Shown piece by piece: positions 1-7,206 of a stretch of 15,289 nucleotides of DNA. Under the pieces are notes generated by a model. It saw only the letters and a program-made list of their open reading frames with translations, ran no database searches and was not told where the DNA came from. Position numbers and translations under genes: made by a program. Origin of the DNA: Actinomycetota bacterium. GTDB lineage: Bacteria; Actinomycetota; Thermoleophilia; Solirubrobacterales; Solirubrobacteraceae. Position 1 is the stretch's first letter; the number at the start of each line of letters is the position of its first letter. The stretch lies in assembly GCA_005888335.1 (NCBI GenBank), contig VAWY01000108.1, positions 1 through 15,289 of the forward strand, read 5' to 3'.

Positions 1-2
1 AC

Positions 3-2009
3 AGCTTCACGCTGCCGGGCACCGAGTCCCAGCGCGCGCTGGACCTCCTCAAGAGCCGATTCCCGCAGCAGTCGGGGGACTCGAGCCAGATCGTCTTCGC
101 CGTCCGGCAGGGCCGGCTGACCGACGCGCAGCGTCGCGCCGCGGTCGGCCGGGTCGTCGACCGCGTCAAGCGGCTGCCGCACGTCGCTGCCGTGCAGAGC
201 CCCTACGCCTCACCGCGCGCCGTCTCGCGCGACGGTCGCGTCGCCTTTGCCACGCTGCAATTCGACCGCCAGGCCGACAAGCTCGACAAGGCCGACGTCA
301 CGCGCGTCGTCACCGCCGCGCAGGCGGGCGCGACCCGGGGCCTGCAGGTCGAGCTCGGCGGCCAGGCGATCCAGCAGGCCGAGCAGGCGTCGACCGGCGC
401 CGCCGAGCTGATCGGCGTCGCCGTCGCCGTCGTCGTGCTCGTGCTCGTCCTCGGCTCGCTGGCCGCGATGACGCTGCCGTTGATCGTCGCGTTCGCCTCG
501 ATCGCCCTGGCCATGGGGCTCGTGCTGGCGGCGTCCGCGCTGTTCGACATCGCCGACTTCGCTCCCACGCTGGCGGTGATGATCGCGCTGGGCGTCGGCA
601 TCGACTACGCGCTGCTCATCATCAGCCGCTTCCGCAGTGAGCGCGCCCGAGGCGCCGACGTCCGCGCGGCGACGGTCACCGCCATGGACACCGCCGGGCG
701 CTCCGTGCTCTTCGCGGGATCGACCGTGGTCATCGCGCTGCTGGGCATGGTGCTGCTGGGCATCTCGTTCCTCGACGGTCCGGCCGTGGCCGCGGCGCTC
801 GCGGTGCTCCTCACGATGGTGGGCTCGCTCACGCTCCTGCCCGCGCTGCTCGGCGCGTTCGGCCGCCGCGTCAAGGTCCCGGCCATCGGCGACGGCGAGC
901 AGGAGTCGCCACTGTGGGCGCGCTTCAGCCGCGCCATCGAGCGCCGCCCGCGGGCGCTGGCGGCGGGCGCGGTCGCCCTGCTGCTGCTCATCGCCGTACC
1001 GGCGACCGGCATGCGCCTGACCAGCAGCGACGCGGGCAACAACCCGGCGTCCTCGACCACGCGCAAGGCGTATGACCTGCTGTCGCAGGGCTTCGGTCCC
1101 GGCTTCAACGGGCCGTTCCTCGTCGTCGCCGAGCTGCGGGGCAACCACGCGCGCGCCGAGCTGGAGCGGCTGGCCGGCACGCTTCGCGCCCAGCCCGGCG
1201 TCGCCGCCGTCGGCGCGCCGGAGCTCAACCGGCCCGGCGACACCGCCACGCTGACGCTCTTCCCGACCAGCAAGCCCCAGGACGCTGCGACGAAGGACCT
1301 GCTCCTGCGCCTGCGCGACCACGTGGTGCCGCGTGACGGACCGCTGCGGGTGAGCATCGGGGGCGCCACCGCCGCGACGGTCGACATGAGCGACGTGCTG
1401 GCGTCCAAGCTCCCGCTCTTCGTGCTCGTCGTCGTCGGGCTGGCGCTGCTGTTGCTGGCGGTGGTCTTCCGCTCGATCGTCATCCCGGCGAAGGCGGCCG
1501 CGATGAACCTCCTCAGCATCGGCGCCGCGCTCGGCACGATCACATTTGTCTTCCAGGACGGGCACCTCGCGTCGCTGCTCGGCGTCCAGACCACGGGCCC
1601 GATCGACCCGTTCCTCCCCGTGTTCATGTTCGCCATCGTCTTCGGGCTGTCGATGGACTACGAGGTGTTCCTCGTGACCCGGATGCACGAGGAGTGGGAA
1701 CGCACGCACGACCCCGCCCACGCGGTCCGCCACGGCCTCGCCCTCACCGGGAAGGTCATCCTCGCCGCCGCGCTCATCATGGTCAGCGTCTTCGGCTCGT
1801 TCATGCTCGGCGACGATCGCGTGATCAAGCTGTTCGGGCTCGGGCTCGCGTCCGCTGTCCTCTTCGACGCGCTCGTGATCCGGCTGGTCCTCGTGCCCGC
1901 CCTCATGCACCTGTTCGGCCGCGCGAGCTGGTGGATGCCGGCGCCGGTCGCGCGTCGCCTGCCGCGCCTGTCGATCGAGGGCCCCGAGCCGCAGCCGCAA
2001 GAGGCCTAG
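3..2009 (+). CDS. MMPL-family RND transporter (5' partial)
   Basis: This is an inner-membrane proton-driven exporter of the MMPL/RND superfamily, which usually moves lipids, siderophores or hydrophobic drugs; the substrate cannot be read here. The frame is open from nt 3 with no start, so the N-terminus and first membrane helix are missing. About 668 residues are visible. The first porter loop is followed by a helix cluster (nt ~400-860) with the GxxxDY-type motif GVGIDY (Asp near visible residue 201). A second loop and a second helix cluster (nt ~1400-1930) follow, with GLSMDY (Asp near residue 552). The duplicated membrane half with paired Asp-Tyr motifs is the hallmark of the family. The C-terminus is short and basic/proline-rich. 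The gene converges on the tetR gene and ends 67 bases from its stop. An internal GTG at 192 is only an artefactual start. The family call is firm; the substrate is unknown. Confidence 0.93.
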   Translation, partial: SFTLPGTESQRALDLLKSRFPQQSGDSSQIVFAVRQGRLTDAQRRAAVGRVVDRVKRLPHVAAVQSPYASPRAVSRDGRVAFATLQFDRQADKLDKADVTRVVTAAQAGATRGLQVELGGQAIQQAEQASTGAAELIGVAVAVVVLVLVLGSLAAMTLPLIVAFASIALAMGLVLAASALFDIADFAPTLAVMIALGVGIDYALLIISRFRSERARGADVRAATVTAMDTAGRSVLFAGSTVVIALLGMVLLGISFLDGPAVAAALAVLLTMVGSLTLLPALLGAFGRRVKVPAIGDGEQESPLWARFSRAIERRPRALAAGAVALLLLIAVPATGMRLTSSDAGNNPASSTTRKAYDLLSQGFGPGFNGPFLVVAELRGNHARAELERLAGTLRAQPGVAAVGAPELNRPGDTATLTLFPTSKPQDAATKDLLLRLRDHVVPRDGPLRVSIGGATAATVDMSDVLASKLPLFVLVVVGLALLLLAVVFRSIVIPAKAAAMNLLSIGAALGTITFVFQDGHLASLLGVQTTGPIDPFLPVFMFAIVFGLSMDYEVFLVTRMHEEWERTHDPAHAVRHGLALTGKVILAAALIMVSVFGSFMLGDDRVIKLFGLGLASAVLFDALVIRLVLVPALMHLFGRASWWMPAPVARRLPRLSIEGPEPQPQEA

Positions 2010-2038
2010 CCCGTAACTCCTGCGCTCGCAACATGTCC

Positions 2039-2062
2039 CCGCTGCCTACGCGCGACCAGCGG
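2039..2062. terminator. Possible bidirectional terminator hairpin
   Basis: CCGCTG and CAGCGG form a perfect 6-bp inverted repeat around a 12-nt loop, between the convergent ends of the MMPL and tetR genes. There is no T-tract, so the call rests on position and symmetry only. Confidence 0.25.
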
Positions 2063-2076
2063 TGGCGCCGTTGCCA

Positions 2077-2622
2077 TCAATCGGTGATGCTGGTGAGCCG
2101 CGCGAGGGCGAAGCGCACGACGCGACGCCGGCGCGTCGGTGGGAGGCGCTGGGAGAGCGCGCCGCTGATGGTGGCGAGCAGGGTTTCGATCGCGAGTGGG
2201 CGGTCGGGCTCGGGGATGCGGTCGGCGAGGACGTTGGTGAGCATGCGGCGCCAGGTGGCGTTGAGCCCGTCGACGAAGTCGGCGACGACCGGTGAGACGC
2301 GGGCCTGTTCGAGCATCGCGGCGCGCACGGGTTCGAGCTCGGCCAGTTGGTCGACGAACCAGGTGACCTGTCGCTCGACGCCGCCTTGCCGCGGCGGTTT
2401 GCGCGCGACGATCGCGCGCATCATGCGCTCGAGGACCGCCACGAAGAGGTGGTCCTTGGAGGGGAAATACCAGTAGAGGGCGTTCTGCGCCAGGCCGAGC
2501 TCTCGCGCGATCCCGACGACCGACAGCGCCGGATAGCCGCCGTCGCGCAGCCGCGCTTCGGCGGCGTCGAGGATCTCGGCCACCTTGGCCTCTCGGTCGA
2601 GGTCGGTTCTCGTCTTGGGCAC
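2077..2622 (-). CDS. TetR/AcrR-family transcriptional regulator
   Basis: This is a DNA-binding repressor of the TetR family, 181 residues from the chosen GTG. The N-terminal helix-turn-helix spans about residues 34-53, with the family signature LYWYFPSKDHLF just after it. The remaining helices form a variable ligand/dimer domain. I chose GTG at 2622 because the protein then begins MPKTRTD, a normal length before the first helix; a GTG at 2640 adds six residues. Neither start has a Shine-Dalgarno. AACACT lies six bases before 2622, matching the spacing of other possible leaderless starts in this window. The gene is divergent from the SDR gene across 80 bp and convergent with the MMPL gene. Autoregulation and control of the SDR gene are the obvious inference, and control of the MMPL exporter is possible. 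The ligand is unknown. Confidence 0.93.
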   Translation of the reverse strand: MPKTRTDLDREAKVAEILDAAEARLRDGGYPALSVVGIARELGLAQNALYWYFPSKDHLFVAVLERMMRAIVARKPPRQGGVERQVTWFVDQLAELEPVRAAMLEQARVSPVVADFVDGLNATWRRMLTNVLADRIPEPDRPLAIETLLATISGALSQRLPPTRRRRVVRFALARLTSITD

Positions 2623-2632
2623 GTGGCCAGTG

Positions 2633-2662
2633 TTGCGCACGGATCGGTTGTCTTGATAGCCT
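2633..2662 (+). promoter_or_regulatory. Candidate promoter of the SDR gene
   Basis: A -35-like TTGCGC (2633-2638) and a -10-like TAGCCT (2657-2662, TAnnnT) are 18 bp apart and would start transcription near 2669, about 34 bases before the SDR ATG. The -35 box lies just upstream of the preferred tetR start. Confidence 0.4.
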
Positions 2663-2668
2663 CACAAG
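2652..2668. promoter_or_regulatory. Candidate TetR operator
   Basis: CTTGATAG-C-CTCACAAG is a 17-bp near-palindrome (6 of 8 positions pair symmetrically) in the divergent tetR/SDR spacer. It covers the -10 box of the SDR promoter candidate. Both its position and its size suit a TetR dimer site, but there is no experimental or comparative support here. Confidence 0.4.
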
Positions 2669-2702
2669 TGCCTTGGGAGGTTCTCAACAGAAGGGTGGCG
2701 CG

Positions 2703-3617
2703 ATGGCGAGGCTTTCGCTGACCGACCAGAACGTGCTGCTGACGGGGGCGTCGAGCGGCATCGGCCGTGAGCTCGCGCTCGTGCTCGCCGGCCGTGGGAC
2801 CCGGCTCGTGCTGACGGCGCGTCGCATCGACCGTCTCGACGCGCTCGCCGACGAGATCGCCGAGCTCGGCCATGACCGCCCGATGATCATCGTCGCCGAT
2901 CTGACCCACCGCGGCGCCGCGACCGCGCTCGCGGAGGAGGCAGAGGCCTCGCTCGGGCAGGTCGACGTCCTGGTCAACAACGCCGGCGGCGGCGTCGGCG
3001 GATCGCAGTGGTCGGTCGGCGACGACGACGCCGCGCGCGAGGCCTTCGAGATCAATTACTGGAGTCCGCTGGCCCTCACGCGGGCGCTGGTCCCCGCGAT
3101 GCGCGGGCGTGGCCACGGCGCCGTCGTCAACGTCACCTCGATGGCCCAGATCAACACGTGGCTGGCCTTCGGGGCCTACGCGGCGACCAAGGCCGCGCTC
3201 GCGCTGGCGACCGAGACGCTGCGACTGGAGCTGTCCGGCTCACCCGTCCACGTCCTCGAGGCCATCCCCGGCCCCGTCGATACCGCCGTCCAGGGCGAGA
3301 CCCGACTCGTCCCCGGCATCGACCGCATGCTCGCCCGTGTCCCGCTCGGCGACGCCGCCGAGATGGCCCGCCGCATCGTCACCGCGCTCGAGCGGCGCCG
3401 ACCCACGGTGATCTACCCCCGGCGCGCAGCGCTGGCCTACCACCTCCCGACAGTCGCCCGAGCCGACTCGCGCCGCCTCGTGAGGCGCGTCACCGCAGAG
3501 ACGGACGCCGCCACGCTCGACGGCGTCCTGTCCCTGGTCGTCCGCACGGGCTCGTTCGGCGACCCCGCCGCCCGCCAGGCCCGCGAAGCGTGGGAGCAGG
3601 CACACGGACGTGCATGA
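2703..3617 (+). CDS. Short-chain dehydrogenase/reductase (SDR)
   Basis: This is an NAD(P)-dependent oxidoreductase with a classical SDR Rossmann fold, 304 residues. The cofactor motif TGASSGIG is at residues 14-21. NNAG is at 92-95, the structural Asn at 118, and the catalytic triad is Ser146, Tyr159 and Lys163 in YAATK. An Arg pair after the second strand (residues 40-41) suggests NADP preference. The protein runs about 60 residues beyond the usual 250-residue core; this tail includes a basic YPRR segment and may be membrane-associating, as in other long SDRs. The ATG at 2703 follows a purine-rich AGAAGGGTGG; a TTG at 2673 in frame is less likely. The gene is divergent from tetR, a common arrangement for a locally repressed oxidoreductase. 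The substrate is unknown. Confidence 0.93.
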   Translation: MARLSLTDQNVLLTGASSGIGRELALVLAGRGTRLVLTARRIDRLDALADEIAELGHDRPMIIVADLTHRGAATALAEEAEASLGQVDVLVNNAGGGVGGSQWSVGDDDAAREAFEINYWSPLALTRALVPAMRGRGHGAVVNVTSMAQINTWLAFGAYAATKAALALATETLRLELSGSPVHVLEAIPGPVDTAVQGETRLVPGIDRMLARVPLGDAAEMARRIVTALERRRPTVIYPRRAALAYHLPTVARADSRRLVRRVTAETDAATLDGVLSLVVRTGSFGDPAARQAREAWEQAHGRA

Positions 3618-3926
3618 CCTACTCGTTTTGGCGTTCGCGCTGGCCGGGCCGCGAGCCGCGACGGCGTTGAGATCGCTGGTCCGTTGCAACACCGGCGGCC
3701 GCGAGCGTGCAGGGCGGGCCAGGTGCGGATGACCGTTGTCGACGGTTGACCCGGTGCTGGGGCGGGCGTAGCGTCGCATCGAGTCACATGGAGGCCTCGG
3801 GCCGACGGGCCGGGGCGAGGATGCCGCGTCGACTCGTGAGTGGCGGGCGTTGTTTGAAGTGCGCCGGCCGTGGATGTCTAGGGCGGCAAGGCGCGGCGCG
3901 TCGGCGCCGTAGAAGAGGTGGCGGCC
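3618..3926 (+). other. Non-coding spacer with globin leader
   Basis: I see no credible gene in this 309-base stretch. An 18-codon ORF starts at ATG 3614, overlapping the SDR stop, but it has no recognisable content. The spacer holds a promoter candidate at 3746-3774. Beyond it is a leader of about 146 bases with a possible hairpin at 3795-3820 (CCTCG/CGAGG outer arms and GGCC/GGCC inner arms). Confidence 0.5.
3746..3774 (+). promoter_or_regulatory. Sigma70-type promoter for the globin gene
   Basis: TTGACC (3746-3751) and TAGCGT (3769-3774, TAnnnT) are exactly 17 bp apart, the best -35/-10 pair I found in the window. It points at the haemoglobin gene and implies a leader of about 146 bases. 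A G/C-rich hairpin in that leader could be regulatory or incidental. Confidence 0.55.
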
Positions 3927-4373
3927 ATGAGCATGCAGCCGACCGAACGTGCGGAAGGTCCCGGACAAGCCGAGGACGCGAGGGCGCTCTACGACCGCCT
4001 GGGCGGCGCCTACGCCATCGCGGTCGTCGTCGACGACTTCATCGATCGGATCATGGTGGACCCCCGGCTGAACGCAAACCCGCGCGTCGACGAGGCGCAT
4101 CACCGCGTCTCGGCGCAAGGGTTCAAGTTCTACGTCACCGAGATGGTGTGCTGGGCCGCGGGCGGCCCGCAGACCTACTCCGGGCGCCCGATGGCCGAGC
4201 TGCATCGCGACCTGCTGATCTCGAGCGAGGAGTGGGATGCCTTCATGGACGACTTCGGACAGACGCTGACCAGGTTCGGCGTGCCCGAGCGCGAGGGCAA
4301 CGAGCTGGTCGCGATCGTCGAGAGCACGAAGGACGACATCGTGACCCAGGCTCCGGCCGGCACAGCGGGTTAG
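3927..4373 (+). CDS. Group 1 truncated haemoglobin-like protein
   Basis: This is a small haem protein of the 2-on-2 globin family, whose members handle O2, NO or reactive species in the cytoplasm. It is 148 residues. YDRLGG and the A/B-helix block occupy residues 22-45, GGPQTYSGRPM lies at 79-89, and the probable proximal haem ligand is His93 in AELHRDL. AGAGGTGG lies about six bases before the ATG at 3927; an in-frame GTG at 3918 is a weaker start. Aligned from memory to Mycobacterium TrHbN, the B10 Tyr position reads Ile39 and the CD1 Phe position falls in the ANP segment (50-52), so the distal pocket looks non-canonical. Similar proteins exist in soil bacteria, so the family is known although its chemistry is less so. 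A MOSC-like remnant follows after 9 bases. Confidence 0.9.
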   Translation: MSMQPTERAEGPGQAEDARALYDRLGGAYAIAVVVDDFIDRIMVDPRLNANPRVDEAHHRVSAQGFKFYVTEMVCWAAGGPQTYSGRPMAELHRDLLISSEEWDAFMDDFGQTLTRFGVPEREGNELVAIVESTKDDIVTQAPAGTAG

Positions 4374-4382
4374 GGGGCGACG

Positions 4383-4514
4383 ATGGGGTTGCCCGAGTTG
4401 TGGCGCTACCCGGTCAAGCGCGAAAGGGGAGCAGCGTGTGGCTGCCGGGCTCATGCGGACACGGGCGCGCGGCTCGGCTGCAAGATCGCGCTGGCGCGCG
4501 TGCTGAGCCTCTAG
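4383..4514 (+). pseudogene. MOSC-like N-terminal remnant
   Basis: This is a 43-codon ORF with a good Shine-Dalgarno (AGGGGG, five bases upstream) that overlaps the globin stop region. It begins MGLPELWRYPVK, which resembles the opening strand of MOSC-domain proteins such as the one at 14148 (GALWRFPVK). After about residue 12 the resemblance ends. It probably marks a MOSC gene that once followed the globin as an operon partner and was then deleted. Its stop overlaps the end of the minus-strand gene at 4511. It could instead be a genuine tiny ORF or chance. Confidence 0.35.
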
Positions 4515-5497
4515 CTCTCCGGGTGCAGGTTCACACTCGACGCGGTGTGAATGAGGTCGCGCCGGCCGGCCTGCCAGCGAATGACCGCCATCTGGTGCTC
4601 GCGCTGCCGGCCCGTGAGCGGGTCGAGGCCGAAGGCGCCGAAGAAGGTGGTGGTTTGCAGGCGCCGCGCCGCCGCGAGCGGGTCCTCGGGCGCGAGCTCC
4701 AGGCAGCGGGCGGCGACGAGCGCGGAGGCGTAGGCCTGGGCGGCGACGTAGTCGAGCTCGCCGAGCCCGGCCGCGTGCGCGTCGGCCAGCACCGTCGCTC
4801 CCGTGGGTCCGAGCTTGACCGCCAGGCGCTGATCCGGGTGCCATTGCACGGGTGCGAGCATGCCTTCGGGGTCGACGCCGAGCAGCTCGCCGAACGCGGT
4901 CACGCCGGGCGCCACGCCGCCGAGCAGCGCTTCGGGGACGAGCGCGCGCAGCTCGCTCAGGAACGCCGTCTCACGCTCGAGCGGCCCACAGGCGAGGACG
5001 GCCCCGGCACCGGCCTGGGCGATGCGGTGGGGCGGGTCGCCCAGCGAAAAGCGGGCGGCCAGCGACAGGCCGAGCCGCGGGGCTGCCCGCTCGAGCCCTT
5101 CCCGCGCGAAGCGTGCGAAGCGCCCGGGCCCGAGGGCGAGCGCCAGCGCGGCGCGGGGTCGCAGCGTGGCAACAGCGCAAGCGAGGGTGGCCAGGTACCG
5201 GCTGGCGGGAGAGGACACGGAGACCACGTTGGGCATCGCCTGCACGTCGTCGGCCGCCGCGCCGTGGTTCCACACCACGCCGGCCGCCGCCCGCGCGACC
5301 GCACGCGCGCAGTCGCCGCCGTACGGGCCGAGGACGAGATCGCAGCGGCGCGACAGCCGCGCGTGCAGCCGGGCGGAGCGGTCGGGGTCGGAGCGATCGT
5401 CCTCGAGCACGAGGTCGGCCCCGGTCCGGTGCGCCCACATCTCCAGGCCGGCGCGGACCTGCTCGCCCTGCACCGCGTAGCGCCCGCTGGCCGCCAC
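4511..5497 (-). CDS. Periplasmic-binding-protein-like protein (Peripla_BP_6 type)
   Basis: The protein resembles the branched-chain amino acid/amide-binding proteins of ABC transporters (LivJ/AmiC-like fold). It is about 328 residues. The opening RVGAPVAASGRYAVQGEQ matches the family's first strand and loop. LGPYGG near residue 60 and the later YVAAQAYASALVAARC block, followed by TTFFGAFGLDP and WQAGRRDLI, match the C-terminal lobe. No signal peptide or lipobox is present and no permease or ATPase gene is nearby, so a cytoplasmic sensor like AmiC is possible. The start is unresolved: the family match begins about five codons upstream of the first available GTG (5497), inside the 3' end of the nitroreductase gene. 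An indel or an unusual start there is possible. The overlap with the nitroreductase suggests coupled translation. Confidence 0.75.
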   Translation of the reverse strand: MAASGRYAVQGEQVRAGLEMWAHRTGADLVLEDDRSDPDRSARLHARLSRRCDLVLGPYGGDCARAVARAAAGVVWNHGAAADDVQAMPNVVSVSSPASRYLATLACAVATLRPRAALALALGPGRFARFAREGLERAAPRLGLSLAARFSLGDPPHRIAQAGAGAVLACGPLERETAFLSELRALVPEALLGGVAPGVTAFGELLGVDPEGMLAPVQWHPDQRLAVKLGPTGATVLADAHAAGLGELDYVAAQAYASALVAARCLELAPEDPLAAARRLQTTTFFGAFGLDPLTGRQREHQMAVIRWQAGRRDLIHTASSVNLHPES

Positions 5498-5505
5498 GGG
5501 CGCGC

Positions 5506-6018
5506 CTACACGAACCGCACGACCTCCTCGAACGGCCTGCGGTCGGCCCGCGCGATCCAGTCTTGCGCGCTGCGCGCTTCGGGGTCGCGCGGGCGGGCCG
5601 GATAGCCGAACGACAGCACGATGACCGGCACCTCGTCCCCGCCGAGCCCCAGCGCCTCGCCGGTGCGCGCTCGGTCGGGCATCCCGTTGGGGCAGGAGAC
5701 GACGCCCTCGTTCCACGCCGCGAGCATCACGTTCTGCGCCGCGCGCCCGGCGTCGAACTCCGCCGGCCCGACCGGGCGCACGGCGATCGCGACGACGAGC
5801 GCGGCGCCGAGCACGTTGTCCGGCGCATGGACCGTCTCGGCCAGGCGCTCGATGCGGGCGCTATCGCCGACCACGACGAACGTCCGCAGCTGGCGGTTGC
5901 GCGAACTCCCCGCCACGCGGCCGGCCTCGAGGATGCGGCGTGCGACGTCATCCGGGATCGGCCGCTCCGCGTAGCGGCGCTCGTCGCGCTTGCTGGCCAC
6001 CGCGAGGTACGCGTCCAC
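5506..6018 (-). CDS. Nitroreductase-family FMN oxidoreductase
   Basis: This is a member of the nitroreductase superfamily, which uses FMN and NAD(P)H to reduce nitro compounds, quinones or similar substrates. It is 170 residues, close to the compact end of the family. The N-terminal SKRDERRYAERPIP (residues 9-22) carries the Arg residues that bind the FMN phosphate. AGRVAGSSRNRQLRTFVVV is the second FMN-contact block, and the AAQNVMLAAWNEGVVSCPNG stretch and the SFGYP strand complete the fold. The GTG start at 6018 has no Shine-Dalgarno but has TAGGCT six bases upstream, as expected for a leaderless mRNA. The 3' end overlaps the preferred start zone of the binding-protein gene at 4511-5497, so the two are probably co-expressed. 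The substrate is unknown. Confidence 0.88.
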   Translation of the reverse strand: MDAYLAVASKRDERRYAERPIPDDVARRILEAGRVAGSSRNRQLRTFVVVGDSARIERLAETVHAPDNVLGAALVVAIAVRPVGPAEFDAGRAAQNVMLAAWNEGVVSCPNGMPDRARTGEALGLGGDEVPVIVLSFGYPARPRDPEARSAQDWIARADRRPFEEVVRFV

Positions 6019-6024
6019 GCGAGC

Positions 6025-6030
6025 AGCCTA
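6025..6030 (-). promoter_or_regulatory. -10 box for leaderless nitroreductase mRNA
   Basis: TAGGCT on the minus strand is followed by six bases and then the GTG at 6018. A perfect TAnnnT at this distance would place +1 on the start codon. Its TAG is also the stop of the uridine-kinase remnant frame. No clear -35 box was found. Confidence 0.4.
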
Positions 6031-6293
6031 GCTTCGCAGCACTCGGCGCTCGAGGCGTCGCCAGTCGTACTCGCCGCCGATCTCCGAGATCAGCCGTGCG
6101 ACTGTGACTCGGGAGATAAAACGCCTCCGCTCCTACTACCACCGCGCCGATCGCTCGCGCCAGCTCCCGAGCCAGCGTGGTCTTCCCCGAACCACCCAGA
6201 CCGTCGATGCCGACCAGCGGCGTCACCCCGTGCCCCCGCGGGCAGTTCGCCGGCAATCGTCTCGACGTCGCGCCGGCAGCGCACCGTGGGCAC
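6028..6293 (-). pseudogene. Broken uridine-kinase-like P-loop gene
   Basis: Three reading frames on the minus strand together spell the N-terminal third of a uridine kinase-like P-loop protein. The first frame carries RDVETIAGELPAG (GTG start near 6293). The second carries VGIDGLGGSGKTTLARELA, a complete Walker A motif, and then a YLP segment. The third carries EIGGEYDWRRLERRVLRS and stops at 6028. In intact relatives these pieces are contiguous, with the YDWRRLE block about 30 residues after the Walker A, and the protein goes on for another 120 residues or so. Two frameshifts and a C-terminal loss are therefore needed. The segment is flanked by the nitroreductase (18 bases downstream) and the phosphoesterase. 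It is non-functional as written; assembly indels could explain the shifts but not the lost C-terminus. Confidence 0.65.
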
Positions 6294-6367
6294 GGTATGC
6301 GTTGTTGTTCGGGTGAGGCAGCGCAGTTGCGCTTCGCGCGAGAGTGAGCGCTGCGGCGGTGTTGCGC

Positions 6368-7108
6368 TCACCACGAGGTGGGTGGCGTTGGCGGCGCGAC
6401 GAATCGTCCCGTCCGTCGCGCCTCCGCGAGTCGTTCGGCGTCCGGGTGTCCGAGGGCGTGCACCGCTCGCACCTCCTGCTCGATGTCGTATTCGACTCGG
6501 ATGGTCTTGGGGACGCCGTCGTCGAGGAGGAGGTATGCGGCACGGGGATCGCCGTCGAAGGGCAGGCCCACGCTGCCGGCGTTGGCCACGGTCAAGCCGT
6601 CGAGCGTGCGGGCGAAGGGCCGGTGGATGTGCCCGTAGCCGACGCGCGCTGATCCGAGAGGCCGGTAAATGCGAGAGAGTTCCTCGTCGTCGGCGTCGGG
6701 CATCGGGGCGCGCCACAGGTCGCCAGGTTGGGCGTGCACGACGGTGAGTTCGCTCCTGTGCTCTGCGGGCAGGCTGCGCAGCCAGCTCACGCGAGCCTCG
6801 CCGAGGCGCTCGCGGGTGTCGGGGGCATACGCGTCAAAGATCAGGTCCAGCAGCCGCGCGAGTCGCGGCGCCCGCGCGAGCTGGCGCTCGTACTCGTGGG
6901 GGCGCCAGAGCAGCTCGTCGGTGTTGCCGACGACGCCGGGCCATCCCAGCTCGCGGATCCGGTCGATCACCTCGGCGGGGCGAGGACCCATCAGCGCCAG
7001 GTCGCCGCCGTGCACCACCAGGTCGGGCGCCCGGCGACGAAGGTCGGCGACCACCGCCTCGAGCGCCGTGAGGTTGCCATGGACGTCCGAGACCAGCGCC
7101 ACGCGCAT
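6368..7108 (-). CDS. Metallophosphoesterase (YfcE/MJ0936-like)
   Basis: This is a calcineurin-like, two-metal phosphodiesterase of the small prokaryotic YfcE/MJ0936 type, 246 residues and cytoplasmic. All the metal-binding blocks are present in order: SDVHGN (residues 7-12), GGD (34-36), GNTDE (61-65), VHAQPGD (124-130) and GYGHIHRPF (157-165). Thr63 replaces the His of the GNHD motif, as is common in this phosphodiesterase branch where other residues occur there. The C-terminal 50 residues form the closing strands and a proline-rich tail. The ATG at 7108 follows GGAGG at about 12 bases, slightly far. A short ORF (7111-7194) ends two bases before this ATG, which may couple translation. The natural substrate is not predictable; cyclic or other phosphodiesters are possible. 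Confidence 0.92.
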   Translation of the reverse strand: MRVALVSDVHGNLTALEAVVADLRRRAPDLVVHGGDLALMGPRPAEVIDRIRELGWPGVVGNTDELLWRPHEYERQLARAPRLARLLDLIFDAYAPDTRERLGEARVSWLRSLPAEHRSELTVVHAQPGDLWRAPMPDADDEELSRIYRPLGSARVGYGHIHRPFARTLDGLTVANAGSVGLPFDGDPRAAYLLLDDGVPKTIRVEYDIEQEVRAVHALGHPDAERLAEARRTGRFVAPPTPPTSW

Positions 7109-7110
7109 GC

Positions 7111-7194
7111 TCAGGCCGGCCTCCGTCGCCGCCCAGGGGAAGGGGGCTGGCTGTCGCGCGATCGCAGACGCCGCTCAAGCCCGCCGGCTGGCAT
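7111..7194 (-). CDS. Possible 27-residue leader ORF
   Basis: An ATG at 7194 opens a 27-codon Arg/Pro-rich ORF whose TGA lies two bases before the phosphoesterase ATG. TACGCT lies exactly six bases upstream of this ATG, so a leaderless transcript would begin on it. Coupled re-initiation could feed the phosphoesterase gene. No family is recognised; the Arg/Pro content may reflect only high GC, so this is tentative. Confidence 0.25.
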   Translation of the reverse strand: MPAGGLERRLRSRDSQPPSPGRRRRPA

Positions 7195-7200
7195 GTCGTC

Positions 7201-7206
7201 AGCGTA
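7201..7206 (-). promoter_or_regulatory. -10 box upstream of the phosphoesterase
   Basis: TACGCT (TAnnnT) on the minus strand is followed by six bases and ATG 7194. A weak -35-like TTGCCG lies 15 bases further upstream. It would drive the leader ORF and the phosphoesterase. Confidence 0.35.

Noticed and set aside
40..90. An MMPL start inside the window
   Set aside because: The frame is open from nt 3 and the family needs an N-terminal helix before it, so the true start is outside the window.
210..2000. A 596-residue minus-strand ORF across the MMPL gene
   Set aside because: It is Arg/Glu/Asp/His-rich with no domain pattern and is the exact antisense of a well-defined exporter. It is a high-GC shadow frame.
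3614..3670. An 18-codon ORF overlapping the SDR stop
   Set aside because: It is Arg/Trp/Pro-rich with no recognisable content. The ATGA overlap alone is not enough to call a gene.
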